Positions 9,468-17,948 of a DNA stretch of 64,000 nucleotides are shown here, one piece after another. This DNA is from DATBSK01 sp964532485 (GTDB taxonomy: Bacteria > Actinomycetota > Acidimicrobiia > IMCC26256 > PALSA-555): NCBI GenBank assembly GCA_964532485.1, contig CAZHKE010000002.1, positions 1 to 64,000 of the forward strand. The letters are read 5' to 3'. Within the stretch, counting starts at the first letter, position 1. Each line of letters opens with the position of its first letter. A program made the position numbers and the translations under genes. Below the pieces are notes generated by a model that did not search any database, had not been told where the DNA came from, and worked only from the letters and a program-made list of their open reading frames with translations.

Positions 9468-10277
9468 TCACGGCCGCTGTGCCCAGGCGAGGGCCATGGG
9501 CTGGTCGACGCGGGTCGTGCCGTTGGTGACGTAGGGGGTCCACGCCTCGACCATCTGGTGCTCCATCGCGGCTTGGGCACGCTCGGGTGCCTGGGCGACC
9601 AGGGGGCCCATGGGCGTGAGGTTGATGTAGTTCCACAGGAACTCGGCGGGACCTGGGAGCGAGAAGACCGCTTGGTACTCCTTCGATGCCACCTCGGAGA
9701 AGCCGGCGTCGTCGAGCAGCCCGGCGAGCGCGCTGTGGTCGTGCATCGAGAACACTGCCCGCACGAACCCGCCCAGCTCCGGGTTGAGGTTGTCGACGAT
9801 CGCCTGCTCCATCGCCTCGAACCGCGGTTGGATTCGGCCCGGCGTGTTGGTCACAACCCGGCCTCCCGGCGCGAGCACGCGGTGCATCTCTCTCAACGCG
9901 CTGGCCCGGTCCTCCATGAACATCAGGCCCATCTGGCACAGCACCACGTCACAGCACTCGTCGGGGAGGGGCAGGGAAGCGGCGTCAGCCTCGTGCCAGT
10001 CGATCGCGGCCTCATCAGCCGCGGCCGCCCGGGCGACCTCGAGCATGTCGGGGGCCACGTCGATGCCGGTCACCGAGCCGGTCGGGCCGACCGCCTCGGC
10101 AGCGCTCCGGGTGATCACGCCGGTGCCGCAGGCGACGTCGACCACCCGCTCTCCAGGTTGGAGGTCGGCGGTTCGGAGCAGCTCGGTCGACACGGGCTCG
10201 GCGATCGCCGGCACGAAGAAGCTCTCGTACAGCTGGGCAGCCGAACCGGAGTAGTGGCGGTAGGTAGCCGTGGTCAT
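9468..10277 (-). CDS. Class I SAM-dependent methyltransferase
   Basis: 269 residues. Start ATG at 10277, set by GAGGAGG a few bases upstream on the minus strand. UbiE/Coq5-like layout: motif I VVDVACGTGVIT, acidic VTGIDVAPDMLE at the end of strand 2, LPDECCDVVLCQMGLMFM as motif II, and MHRVLAPGGRVV as post-II. The N-terminal YRHYSGSAAQLYESFFVP precedes the Rossmann fold. Substrate is unknown; ubiquinone/menaquinone and small-molecule methylation are both possible. After its stop the minus strand holds a short frame ending MAKMIIKALKKH, possibly part of an older longer C-terminus. It is convergent with the ADC-like gene. Confidence 0.85.
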   Translation of the reverse strand: MTTATYRHYSGSAAQLYESFFVPAIAEPVSTELLRTADLQPGERVVDVACGTGVITRSAAEAVGPTGSVTGIDVAPDMLEVARAAAADEAAIDWHEADAASLPLPDECCDVVLCQMGLMFMEDRASALREMHRVLAPGGRVVTNTPGRIQPRFEAMEQAIVDNLNPELGGFVRAVFSMHDHSALAGLLDDAGFSEVASKEYQAVFSLPGPAEFLWNYINLTPMGPLVAQAPERAQAAMEHQMVEAWTPYVTNGTTRVDQPMALAWAQRP

Positions 10278-10415
10278 GGCGGTCCTCCTCTGGGCACGCA
10301 GGGTCGGGGGCGGGGCGCTCACGGTACGAATCCGGTCGTGGGTGGCGCATCGCCCGGATGCCCCATCTCGTGGTCTCACCGGCGGTGGGGCAGATGCACC
10401 ATCGCGAGTCTGGGC

Positions 10416-11763
10416 TCAGAGCAGATCGTGCTCGTACGCGTAGGCCGTCGCCGCGGCCCGACCGTTGACGCCGAGCTTGGAGAAGATGTTCTCGAGGTGG
10501 CGTCCAACCGTGTGCGGGCTGAGGGTGAGCGCTTCGGCGACTTCGCGGTTGGTCTTGCCCGCGGCCACGTGTCGCAGCACCTCCAGCTCCCGCCCGGACA
10601 GGGAGCCCGCACCCGCGCCGCCACCAGGTGACCCCGTACCCGCCAGGGCCTGCAGCCGTTCGAGGTCGGGACGGGCGCCGAGGGCGGCGAAGGTCGCCCG
10701 GGCATGGTCGAGCTCCAGGGCCGCCGAGGACGAGTCGCCCAGCGTCAGGTATCCGAGGCCGACCAGCACCGCGACCCGAGCCGCCTCGTACGGCATCGAC
10801 AGCCGGGTCCAGGCCGCGCCGGCGGTGTGCAGCGGGGCCAGCGCGGCCGAGACCTCGCCTGCGGCGAGCAGCACCGCCCCATCCGCCTGGGCAGCCATCG
10901 AGGCCAGGACCTCGGATGTGGAGCGGTCGGCGATACGCGCCAGCTCGTCAGCCCCAGCGCGCGCTGCCGCGACGTTGCCGGACAGGCGACGGATCTCGAC
11001 GGCCGCGGCGAGCAGCGGTGGACGTTGGAACGTCGGTGCTGTCTCGGTGAGCGCGCGGTCGATGCTTGCCGCCGCCGACTCGACCTCGCCCCGCGCCAGC
11101 TGGAGCAGCGCAAGGCCCGGCATCGGTTGCTGGCCGGCGCGGCTGGCTCGCCCGTAGGCATCGGCTGCTGCGTCGAGGTCGCCGACCAGTCTGTGCAGCT
11201 CGGCCTCCTGGTAGCAGGCGAGCCCGAGCGCCGGGTGCGGCGGGTCGGAAAGCCGTGCGCATGCGGTCCGCACCGTCGTAGCCGCCGCCGACCAGTCGCC
11301 CGCCGCCTGCTGGAGCTGCGACTGGTGCACCAGGCACTGACCCCGATACGGGACGAGGTCGGGCTGTGCCGCACACCAGCGATCGAGGGAAGATGTCCAC
11401 TCGGCGGCGCGCTGCAGCTCGAAGAGCTGCATGCACTCGAGCACCACCGCGCAGTAGACGATGCCCGAGGTGATCGGCCCGACGTCTCCCGCTTCGACCG
11501 ACAGCATCACCTCGTCGAGCGTTGCGAGGCCCGCCGCTGCATCACCGAGCGCGATGAGCGCCTGCCCGTGGCCGAGCGTCCCGAAGGCACCCAGGTCGGG
11601 GTCGTCGAACCGAGCTGCAACCTTCCCGGCCTCCACCGCCAGGTTCTCGGCCGTTGCCGGATCGTTCGAGTCCAGCGCACCCAACAGCGCGGGGATCAGC
11701 AGGAACCCCCGGGCCGAGCAGTCGAGGTCACCGATGATCCCTTCGGTGCGGCTCAACCAGCCG
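10416..11763 (-). CDS. LuxR-family transcriptional regulator with TPR region (N-terminus lost in gap)
   Basis: 449 C-terminal residues are visible; the N-terminus lies in the 11764-11863 gap. Most of the visible part is alpha-helical, alanine-rich and TPR-like. The end carries a canonical LuxR/GerE helix-turn-helix: LSGRELEVLRHVAAGKTNRE followed by VAEALTLSPHTVGRHLENIF and SKLGV. Such proteins (LAL/MalT type) usually have an N-terminal ATPase, so the missing part is probably an AAA/NACHT-like domain. They act as ATP- and inducer-dependent activators. The target cannot be inferred; the next gene downstream is the methyltransferase, 138 bases away. Confidence 0.85.
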
Positions 11764-11863
11764 NNNNNNNNNNNNNNNNNNNNNNNNNNNNNNNNNNNNN
11801 NNNNNNNNNNNNNNNNNNNNNNNNNNNNNNNNNNNNNNNNNNNNNNNNNNNNNNNNNNNNNNN
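11764..11863. other. Assembly gap (100 N)
   Basis: Exactly 100 N, the conventional length for a gap of unknown size. It hides the N-terminus of the LuxR-type regulator and the extreme C-terminus of the GGDEF protein, so other genes could also be missing here. Confidence 0.97.
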
Positions 11864-13189
11864 CGCCGTCGCGAGCTGATCGACGCCGGTGCCGTCCTTC
11901 TGTGCGACGAGGACACGATCGCGACCACTGGTCTTGGCGTTCAGGAGCGCGGCGTCCGCGCGGGCGAGTGTGCACTCGAAGGTCTCCGGGGGCGCCCATT
12001 CCGCCAGGCCGATGCTCACGGTGAGTCCCGGCGTTGCCGCGAGCTCACGCGCGGACGCAAGTCGCTGACGGATGCGATCGGCCACGACCTCTGCCTCGGC
12101 GATCGTGCACGACGGGAGCAAGACGACGAACTCCTCGCCGCCGTATCGGCCGGGAACATCGGTCGGTCGAACGCCGTCGCGCAACACGCGGCCGAATGCT
12201 CGGAGTGCGCGGTCGCCTGCTTCGTGACCGTAATCGTCGTTCAAGTTCTTGAAGTGGTCGAGGTCGGCGTACGCGACGACGAAGTCGTCCCCTTTTCGTA
12301 CCAGCTGGTCGGCTTCGTGGTCGATGGTCCGCCGGTTGACGAGGCCCGTCAGCGCATCGATGCGAGCATGGGAGGTGGTGCGCTCGAGCACTCGCAGGAA
12401 GCCGATTCGGTCGCCGGCCTTGCGGGCGATCAGCTCGAGATCGGCCATCGCGCTGGCGGGCGGCAGCTGGCCGCTCGGCCCCGTTGTGTGGACGACCCCG
12501 GTCGTCGTGCCGGCGATGCTCACCGGGAAGCATGCGGCCGAGATGCCCGGTTCGTCGCGATCGCGCAGGTAGGGGCATGCGTCGAGACGCGTGCCGCTCA
12601 GGAACAGGCGCGTCTGCCCGCTGCTCGCGGCAGGGCATTCGAGCGGCGACGCAACCGGACATCCCGGACCCCGGCCGAGTCCGTCCGTGGTCAGCACCTG
12701 GCGGAAGTGCGCACGTGGGGAGTCGGCGAGGAGGAGCTCGGTCGCGGAGTCGGGGCGCGCGAGCGCGAGGGCCGTGCCGATCACGCCGTACGTGTCTTCT
12801 TCGGTCGGCTCCATCTCGAGCCCGCGTTGGAGCTGGTTCTCGAGATCCGCCCGGCGCTGACCCTCGATGCGCTCTTCGTCGCGTCGCGCGATCACGCGTT
12901 CCTGGCGGAGCGCACCGAGCAACAGCACGATGGCGTTGGCGAGCCCGAGCACGAGCACCACCGCGAAGGCGATCAGGACCGCTCGACGGGTTCCGGCCAA
13001 GCCGTCGCGAGCATCGCNNNNNNNNNNNNNNNNNNNNNNNNNNNNNNNNNNNNNNNNNNNNNNNNNNNNNNNNNNNNNNNNNNNNNNNNNNNNNNNNNNN
13101 NNNNNNNNNNNNNNNNNGACGCCCACGATCGCGGCTCCGCAAGCGATCGAGACCGCGGTCAGGATGACGACGCGTCGCGAGGACCTCAC
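11864..13189 (-). CDS. Membrane-anchored GAF-GGDEF diguanylate cyclase (interrupted by gap)
   Basis: GTG start at 13189 overlaps the stop of the upstream zinc-ribbon gene as GTGA. A hydrophobic segment follows (VVILTAVSIACGAAIVGV), then the 13018-13117 gap, then a second helix (AVLIAFAVVLVLGLANAIVLLLGAL), a coiled linker, a GAF-like domain with clustered cysteines (GPGCPVA, LECPAAS, DACPYL, SAACFPV) and a GGDEF domain. The catalytic loop is RYGGEEF, and RPTD five residues before it is a c-di-GMP inhibitory I-site. It should make c-di-GMP at the membrane. The sequence runs into the gap right after QKDGTGVDQLATA, so the last residues are unknown. Confidence 0.88.
13018..13117. other. Assembly gap (100 N)
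   Basis: Exactly 100 N inside the N-terminal membrane region of the GAF-GGDEF gene. The bases on both sides translate in the expected membrane-helix context, so the gap is probably short and contains only part of this gene. Confidence 0.95.
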
Positions 13190-13359
13190 GGGGTCGCTGT
13201 GAACGGCACGAGGGGACCGGTGTCGCTGCGTCGCCACTGGCGCTCGCAGTCCGGGCACGCGTACTTCAGCTCACCGGGGGGCAACAGCCGGTCGCGGTCG
13301 GGTTCGGGCGCGTAGAAGACCTCGTCGAGCTCGACGTCGCAGATCGGACAGCGCTTCAA
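13186..13359 (-). CDS. Small zinc-ribbon protein between two c-di-GMP genes
   Basis: 57 residues with two cysteine pairs, CPIC at residues 4-7 and CPDC at 35-38, separated by an acidic and proline-rich spacer: a compact zinc-ribbon or rubredoxin-like knuckle. The proposed TTG start at 13359 overlaps the stop of the GGDEF-EAL gene (TTGA), and its own stop overlaps the GTG of the next gene (GTGA), so it is translationally coupled on both sides. No catalytic motif. It could be a redox or zinc-dependent adaptor for its c-di-GMP neighbours, which is inference from position. TTG is an unusual start, but no better one lies nearby. Confidence 0.6.
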   Translation of the reverse strand: MKRCPICDVELDEVFYAPEPDRDRLLPPGELKYACPDCERQWRRSDTGPLVPFTATP

Positions 13360-15209
13360 GCGGACGCGCGATCGCTGGGCCGCGTCGCGAAGCGGCTGGC
13401 TGCTTCCCGCGTGGCAGCAGCGCGGTTCGAGGCGGTCAGCATTGCCCCGATCTCGTCCGCGGGAGCGGCGCGAGCGAAGAGGTGACCCTGCCCGTACGGA
13501 CATCCGAACTCGCGCAGGAGCTGGGCCTGCTCCTCGGTCTCGACCCCTTCGGCGATGGTCTCGAGGTCGAGGGTCTGGCCGATCTGAGCGATGGCGGCCA
13601 CGATGGCGTTGCCGTTGTCGCGTCGCTTCTCACCACGCATCAGCGTTCCGACGAAGCTGCGATCGATCTTGAGGAAGTCGATCGGGAGCTGCTGGAGGTT
13701 CGTGAGCGACGCGTAGCCGGTTCCGAAGTCGTCCATGCCGATGTGCAGGCCGAGGTTCCTGACGGCGTCCAGCTCGACCGCGGCGGAGTGACCGGCGCGC
13801 AAGAGCGCCGTCTCGGTCAGCTCCAGGCGGAGCAGATCGGCGTCGAGATCGGTCGCCGCAAGGGTCGCGCTGATCGCCGCCGCGAGGCCAGGTTCGGCGA
13901 CCTGGCGCGCCGACAGGTTGACAGAGATCCACCCCGGCCACGCCAGCTCGGTCGACCAATGTCGCATCTGCTCGCAGGAGTGCAGCAGCACCCACGTGCC
14001 GATCTCGACGATGAGCCCGGTCTCCTCGGCGAGCCCGATGAAGTCATCGGGGTGCAGCAGACCTCGCTTCGGATTGTTCCATCGCAGCAGTGCTTCGATG
14101 CCGACGATCGAGAGGTCGTTGAGGTCATGGATCGGCTGATAGTGCAGGGCGAACTCGTCGGCCGCGAGCGCACGACGCAGCTCGGGCTCCAGCTCGCGGC
14201 GATGCGTCGCCGCGACGACCAGTCGCTCGTCGAACAACGCCCATCGTGCCCGACCGGATCGCTTCGCGCGGTACATCGCGGCGTCGGCGTTGCGGAGCAG
14301 CATCATCGGGTCTGCGGTCTTGGCCTCGTAGCCGGCGACGAGCACGATCCCGACGCTGAGCGACACGGCCGCCTCGAAGTCGTCGAAGATGATCGGCTTC
14401 TCGACGACGTCGCGGAGCTTCGTCGCAAGTGCGGTTGCGTCATCGACGGCACCGAGTCCCTCGCACACGACGACGAACTCGTCACCACCGGTGCGTGCGA
14501 TGGTGTCGCTGTCCCGCAACGCCCCTCGAAGGCGGTGCGCGATCTCGATCAGGACCCGGTCGCCGCCCTCATGTCCGACGCTGTCGTTCACGACCTTGAA
14601 CGCGTCCAGGTCACAGAACAGCACACCGATCATGCTGTCCGCCCTCGCGGCGCGCGCCAGCGCGATCGTGAGCCGATCGATGATCAGCAAGCGGTTGGGG
14701 AGCCCGGTCAGGGCGTCGTGCAGGCTCCGCTCGATCAGCTCGACTTCCGTGGCCTTGCGGTCCGTGATGTCCCGCGCGTTGGTGATGACGCCACGGACTG
14801 CGGGGTTGGCCAGGCAGTTGGTGTCGATGATCTCGAACCAGCGACCGACGCCCGTCTTGGTCCGAAGGCGCAGCTCTGCGGGCGGGTCGACGGGACCTGT
14901 CGTCAAGAGTCGCGCGATGAGATCGTCTCGGAGCTCGCGATCAGCCGGATGGATGAGTGATCGCTCGTTCATCTCCTCCAGATCCTCGGGTGAGTAGCCC
15001 AATGAAGCCGACACCGCGGGGCTGCAGTACTTCAGCGTGCCGTCGAGATCGCGCACCCACTCGATGCTGCGCGAGCTCTCGGCGAGCGCGCGGAACCACT
15101 CCTGCTCCGACCTCGAGGCGACCGTCGCACCGCCTTGCTCGCCTCGGAGTGCCGACGGCGGTCGCGCACCGCCACGGGCGGTCTGAGTCACGTGCACATC
15201 TTCGAGCAC
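13356..15209 (-). CDS. PAS-GGDEF-EAL bifunctional c-di-GMP enzyme
   Basis: 617 residues. Residues about 30-155 form a PAS/PAC sensor (FRALAESSRSIEWVRDLDGT, ITNARDITDRK). Residues 160-325 form a GGDEF domain with intact TGGDEF and an RDSD I-site five residues before it. Residues 335-590 form an EAL domain with IEALLRW, NLSARQ, LELTET, DDFGTGYASL, LKIDRSF and IAEGVET. All hallmark residues of both synthase and phosphodiesterase are present, so either activity is possible. No membrane segment, hence cytosolic. GTG at 15209 or a GTG five codons later could be the start. First gene of a three-gene coupled cassette; divergent from the BTAD gene. Confidence 0.92.
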   Translation of the reverse strand: MLEDVHVTQTARGGARPPSALRGEQGGATVASRSEQEWFRALAESSRSIEWVRDLDGTLKYCSPAVSASLGYSPEDLEEMNERSLIHPADRELRDDLIARLLTTGPVDPPAELRLRTKTGVGRWFEIIDTNCLANPAVRGVITNARDITDRKATEVELIERSLHDALTGLPNRLLIIDRLTIALARAARADSMIGVLFCDLDAFKVVNDSVGHEGGDRVLIEIAHRLRGALRDSDTIARTGGDEFVVVCEGLGAVDDATALATKLRDVVEKPIIFDDFEAAVSLSVGIVLVAGYEAKTADPMMLLRNADAAMYRAKRSGRARWALFDERLVVAATHRRELEPELRRALAADEFALHYQPIHDLNDLSIVGIEALLRWNNPKRGLLHPDDFIGLAEETGLIVEIGTWVLLHSCEQMRHWSTELAWPGWISVNLSARQVAEPGLAAAISATLAATDLDADLLRLELTETALLRAGHSAAVELDAVRNLGLHIGMDDFGTGYASLTNLQQLPIDFLKIDRSFVGTLMRGEKRRDNGNAIVAAIAQIGQTLDLETIAEGVETEEQAQLLREFGCPYGQGHLFARAAPADEIGAMLTASNRAAATREAASRFATRPSDRASA

Positions 15210-15292
15210 CGCGCGTCACCAACGCGTGACGGGGTCGCCACGGTCCGCGAACTCTCCGTAGGACCTGAAGGTGAATACTTCGTGAACGGACG

Positions 15293-16057
15293 GTGCAGGT
15301 CGGTGGTACCCTCTCCACCATCGTTCCGGGAGCACAGTCCACGGCGGCGATCCTCGAGATCTGCTTGCTGGGGACCTTCCGGCTCTGGGTTCGCGGCAAC
15401 GCGATTCCTCCCGAGCGAGGAGGGTCCCAGCGTCTGCTCGCACTCTTGGCACTCCGTGACCGGGCTCTGACGCGCGCGAGCGTGGCCGGCACGCTGTGGC
15501 CCGACTCGTCGGAGGACCACGCATTCTCGAGCCTGCGCTCGGCCCTCGGTCGGCTGACGCGCGTGGCCCGTGACGCGGTCGAGGTCACTCCACTGGACCT
15601 CTGCCTCGCGGACAGCGTGAGCGTGGACCTCCGCGATGCTCGAACGCTCGCGCATCGACTCCTCGCCCCCGGCCGCGACTTGGCCGCAACCGATCTCGAT
15701 TCGCAGGCGGTCGACGTGCTCTCCGCCGACGTCCTGCCCGACTGGTACGAAGACTGGGTCTTGGTCGAGGCCGAAGAGTGGCGTCAGCTCCGTCTCCACG
15801 CGTTGGAAGCCCTCTCGGACCGGCTGCTGTCCGATACGCGCTTCGGGGAGGCGATCGGGGCTGCACTCGCGGCCGTCAGGGCCGAACCGCTTCGCGAGAG
15901 CGCTCGCGCGGCGGTGATTCGCGTGCACCTTGCCGAGGGGAACCAGTCCGACGCCGTGGCAGAGTACGAGCGCTATCGGAGCGTGCTGAAGGACGAGCTG
16001 GACCTCGAACCAACACCGCGCTTGCGCGACCTCTTAGCCGGCATCGGACGTTCGTAG
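15293..16057 (+). CDS. BTAD-domain transcriptional regulator (SARP-like, lacking ATPase/TPR parts)
   Basis: 254 residues. The N-terminal part resembles the OmpR-like winged helix of SARP regulators (LEICLLGTFRLWVRGN, QRLLALLALRDRALTRASVAGTLWP), followed by a BTAD all-helical domain from about residue 115 (DWYEDWVLVEAEEWRQLRLH ... YERYRSVLKDELDLEPTPRL). This is the minimal SARP plan: sequence-specific activator without the ATPase and TPR extension. The GTG at 15293 is the only good in-frame start before the domain, but family proteins usually begin nearer LEICLLG, so the start is uncertain. Divergent from the PAS-GGDEF-EAL gene across 83 bases, so it may control that cassette. Confidence 0.82.
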   Translation: MQVGGTLSTIVPGAQSTAAILEICLLGTFRLWVRGNAIPPERGGSQRLLALLALRDRALTRASVAGTLWPDSSEDHAFSSLRSALGRLTRVARDAVEVTPLDLCLADSVSVDLRDARTLAHRLLAPGRDLAATDLDSQAVDVLSADVLPDWYEDWVLVEAEEWRQLRLHALEALSDRLLSDTRFGEAIGAALAAVRAEPLRESARAAVIRVHLAEGNQSDAVAEYERYRSVLKDELDLEPTPRLRDLLAGIGRS

Positions 16058-16175
16058 CGCGAGGAGGGTGTCGCGACGTCGGAGATCGACTGGGCGAAGA
16101 GGTGATGACCGGGACCGCAGCGCGTGTCCGGTTACGTCGGAGTCACGGTACGCCGTTCACGATGCAATCCCCGCC

Positions 16176-16208
16176 CGATGTCCGGGGGGCTTCACCTCCC
16201 GGACATCG
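16176..16208. terminator. Strong hairpin in convergent intergenic region
   Basis: The arms 16176-16189 and 16195-16208 form a continuous 14-bp stem (one G-U pair) around a CTTCA loop, sitting between the BTAD gene on the plus strand and minus-strand genes. No T tract follows on either strand. Position and stability fit a factor-assisted bidirectional terminator; a protein-binding inverted repeat is the alternative. Confidence 0.5.
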
Positions 16209-16288
16209 CGGGGGAGGGCCCCCGCTCGCCCCCGTCCTGCCGGCTCTTCGCGTGGGCAACATCCGTCCCGGAAGCTCTTCGCAGGCAG

Positions 16289-16480
16289 TCAGCTCTCGCG
16301 ATTGCCGCTGCCGAGGTCGTAGACGGCTGTCTTCCCGTCTGCGAACCGGACGGTCGCACGTCCGCCTTCCGCGAGCACCGCCGTCGGTATCCCGCTCGAC
16401 ATCATCAGCCATCTGAGCAGACACCCGGTCTCGGACTCGTACACCGCAACGCCTCCGTGCGACATCCTCGCCGTGATCAT
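16289..16480 (-). CDS. Small hypothetical protein
   Basis: 63 residues (MITARMSHGGVAVYESETGC...) beginning 13 bases after the stop of the two-HTH protein on the same strand, with a CAGGAA stretch just before the ATG. It looks like a short beta-rich protein ending in GGRATVRFADGKTAVYDLGSG, without known motifs. Either of two in-frame ATGs (codons 1 and 6) could be used. Codon use is only partly GC3-rich. It may be a real second gene of an operon with the HTH protein or a chance frame. Confidence 0.4.
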   Translation of the reverse strand: MITARMSHGGVAVYESETGCLLRWLMMSSGIPTAVLAEGGRATVRFADGKTAVYDLGSGNRES

Positions 16481-16492
16481 GGCCGGTTCCTG

Positions 16493-16849
16493 CTAGCGAT
16501 CGGCGAGCTTGTGGTGCGCGAACGCCTCTACTCGGGCGACGAATCCAGGGCTGCGACCCAGGCGTGGCCCGATCTCGTCATATGGCGTGCCCTTTGCGCG
16601 CCACGAGAGGATGCAGCGCTCGAGCGGACGAAGCCGTGACGTGTGCCGCGTTGCCGAGCGTCCCGGAAGCTGCGCGAGCTCCATCAACCGTTCGATGTGC
16701 TCAGGGCTTCGGCGGAATCGTTGCCCGATGTCGGCGATATCGACTCCGGCATCAGCGAGATGGAGCACTCGACGCTCGATCGGGCGAAGCTCGCTGTGTT
16801 CGATCTCATGGCCTGAGCTCACAACCTTCACCCTACTTGCTCTCGGCAA
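16493..16849 (-). CDS. Protein with two tandem helix-turn-helix modules
   Basis: 118 residues. Two ungapped repeats of about 39 residues lie at roughly 21-59 and 73-111: LRPIERRVLHLADAGVDIAD and following against LRPLERCILSWRAKGTPYDE and following. 15 of 39 positions are identical, including LRPxER, a central IG and RRSP/GRSP. Each has the spacing of a sigma-region-4 or LuxR-like HTH (AGVDIADIGQRFRRSPEHIER). It therefore looks like a two-headed DNA-binding protein without an effector domain. The first codon is ATG at 16849; a GTG at codon 7 is an alternative. Target unknown. Confidence 0.65.
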   Translation of the reverse strand: MPRASRVKVVSSGHEIEHSELRPIERRVLHLADAGVDIADIGQRFRRSPEHIERLMELAQLPGRSATRHTSRLRPLERCILSWRAKGTPYDEIGPRLGRSPGFVARVEAFAHHKLADR

Positions 16850-16858
16850 GGCACCGCT

Positions 16859-17038
16859 TCAGACCCGGAGCAGCTCTCCGTCCACCGCATGGGCGCGCTC
16901 GTAGGCGCGCGCGAGTCGATCCCGAGCGTGGTCGATCCTCTCTTGCGTGAGATCCTCGGCCACGAGCAGGTATCGAACTGCGTCACTTGCCTCGACGAGC
17001 TCGCGGTGTGCGGCGACGACCTCACTTCGTTCGATCAC
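16859..17038 (-). CDS. Small helical hypothetical protein
   Basis: 59 residues from a GTG at 17038 (VIERSEVVAAHRELVEASDA...). Heptad-like spacing of hydrophobics with many Arg, Glu and Ala suggests one or two long amphipathic helices. No motif is recognised. It ends 9 bases before the two-HTH gene on the same strand, so the two are probably co-transcribed and could interact. The open frame extends further upstream, but that extension is arginine/serine-rich and unlike coding sequence here. Confidence 0.5.
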   Translation of the reverse strand: MIERSEVVAAHRELVEASDAVRYLLVAEDLTQERIDHARDRLARAYERAHAVDGELLRV

Positions 17039-17135
17039 GTCCTCCAACCTACTGCGTCGTCGGTCGCGCTGAGAAGAGCCTCGCCGGATCGTCGAGAAGC
17101 CAAGTCGGAGCATTCCGATCCGGCATCATGGGAGC

Positions 17136-17324
17136 ATGAAGGTCTGGGAGTATCGCGTCGTCTCGCTGCCCTCGTTCAGAGATCCGACTACCTCGAGCGA
17201 GCCTTCGGCCGCGGTTGAGGTGCTCAACGAGGAAGGTGCTCGGGGCTGGGAAGCAGTCGGGATGACTGTCCTGGCCAACGGGAGCATCGCGGTCCTGCTC
17301 AAGAAGCCCAAGGCTGACGCGTAA
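17136..17324 (+). CDS. DUF4177-like small protein
   Basis: 62 residues. MKVWEYRVVSLPSF at the start and LNEEGARGWEAVGM in the middle are the signature of DUF4177: a beta strand with WEY, then an amphipathic stretch ending in GWELV-like sequence. It ends in two basic residues and a short polar tail. The function of the family is unknown. The ATG is preceded by GGGAG. Its stop overlaps the ATG of the class III cyclase (TAATG), so the two are translationally coupled. Confidence 0.7.
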   Translation: MKVWEYRVVSLPSFRDPTTSSEPSAAVEVLNEEGARGWEAVGMTVLANGSIAVLLKKPKADA

Positions 17325-17932
17325 TGACGGGAGTCGCCTCCAAGCCCGGCACCCCCGCGGTGGTGGGGGCAGGAACGGCCGCCGAACGGGCGGGTACAGA
17401 GGATCCTCGTCACGCCGGCGACGCGACGCCGCTGGTCGAGCGCGCCTTCGTGTTCGTCGACCTCTGCGGTTTCACGAGCTTCATGGCCGAGCACGGCGAG
17501 CATTCGGCGATCGACGCGCTGACTGCCTTCCATCAGCTCACGCGCGGTGTCGCGACCCGTCGAGGGGTGCGGGTCGCGAAGTGGCTCGGCGACGGTGCGA
17601 TGCTCGTCGGCGTCGACATCGGGCCGGCGATCGCGGCCGCTGCCGAGCTTGTCGCGCGCTTCGACCGGCAGTCGCTCGTTCTTCGGGGAGGTGTCGCACA
17701 TGGTCACGCGCTGCTCTTCGAGGGCGACGACTACATCGGGCGCCCGGTGAACCTCGCGGCCCGACTCTGTGCGGCTGCTCGCCCCGGCGAGCTGCTCGCC
17801 GTCGGCTATCCCGCGCGGGCGCTGCCGACGTGGATTCAAGTCCTCGCGACTCGCGACCTGACGCTCCGCGGGCTCGGACGCTTCCGACGCGTCCAGAGCC
17901 TCGGGCTCGTGTCGGATCTCGACTCGGGGTAG
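17324..17932 (+). CDS. Stand-alone class III adenylate/guanylate cyclase domain
   Basis: 202 residues: a disordered alanine/glycine-rich head of about 38 residues, then one cyclase catalytic domain. The first metal Asp is in FVDLCGFTSF, the adenine-specifying Lys and second metal Asp in KWLGDGAML, and the transition-state Asn/Arg pair in VNLAARLCAA, so all hallmark residues are present and the homodimer should be active. The lysine favours ATP over GTP. No sensor, HAMP or membrane domain is attached. Coupled to the DUF4177-like gene by a one-base overlap. A cNMP-binding protein is encoded in the hydrogenase operon at 45523. Confidence 0.85.
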   Translation: MTGVASKPGTPAVVGAGTAAERAGTEDPRHAGDATPLVERAFVFVDLCGFTSFMAEHGEHSAIDALTAFHQLTRGVATRRGVRVAKWLGDGAMLVGVDIGPAIAAAAELVARFDRQSLVLRGGVAHGHALLFEGDDYIGRPVNLAARLCAAARPGELLAVGYPARALPTWIQVLATRDLTLRGLGRFRRVQSLGLVSDLDSG

Positions 17933-17948
17933 AAGGTCGGCGCGGTCG

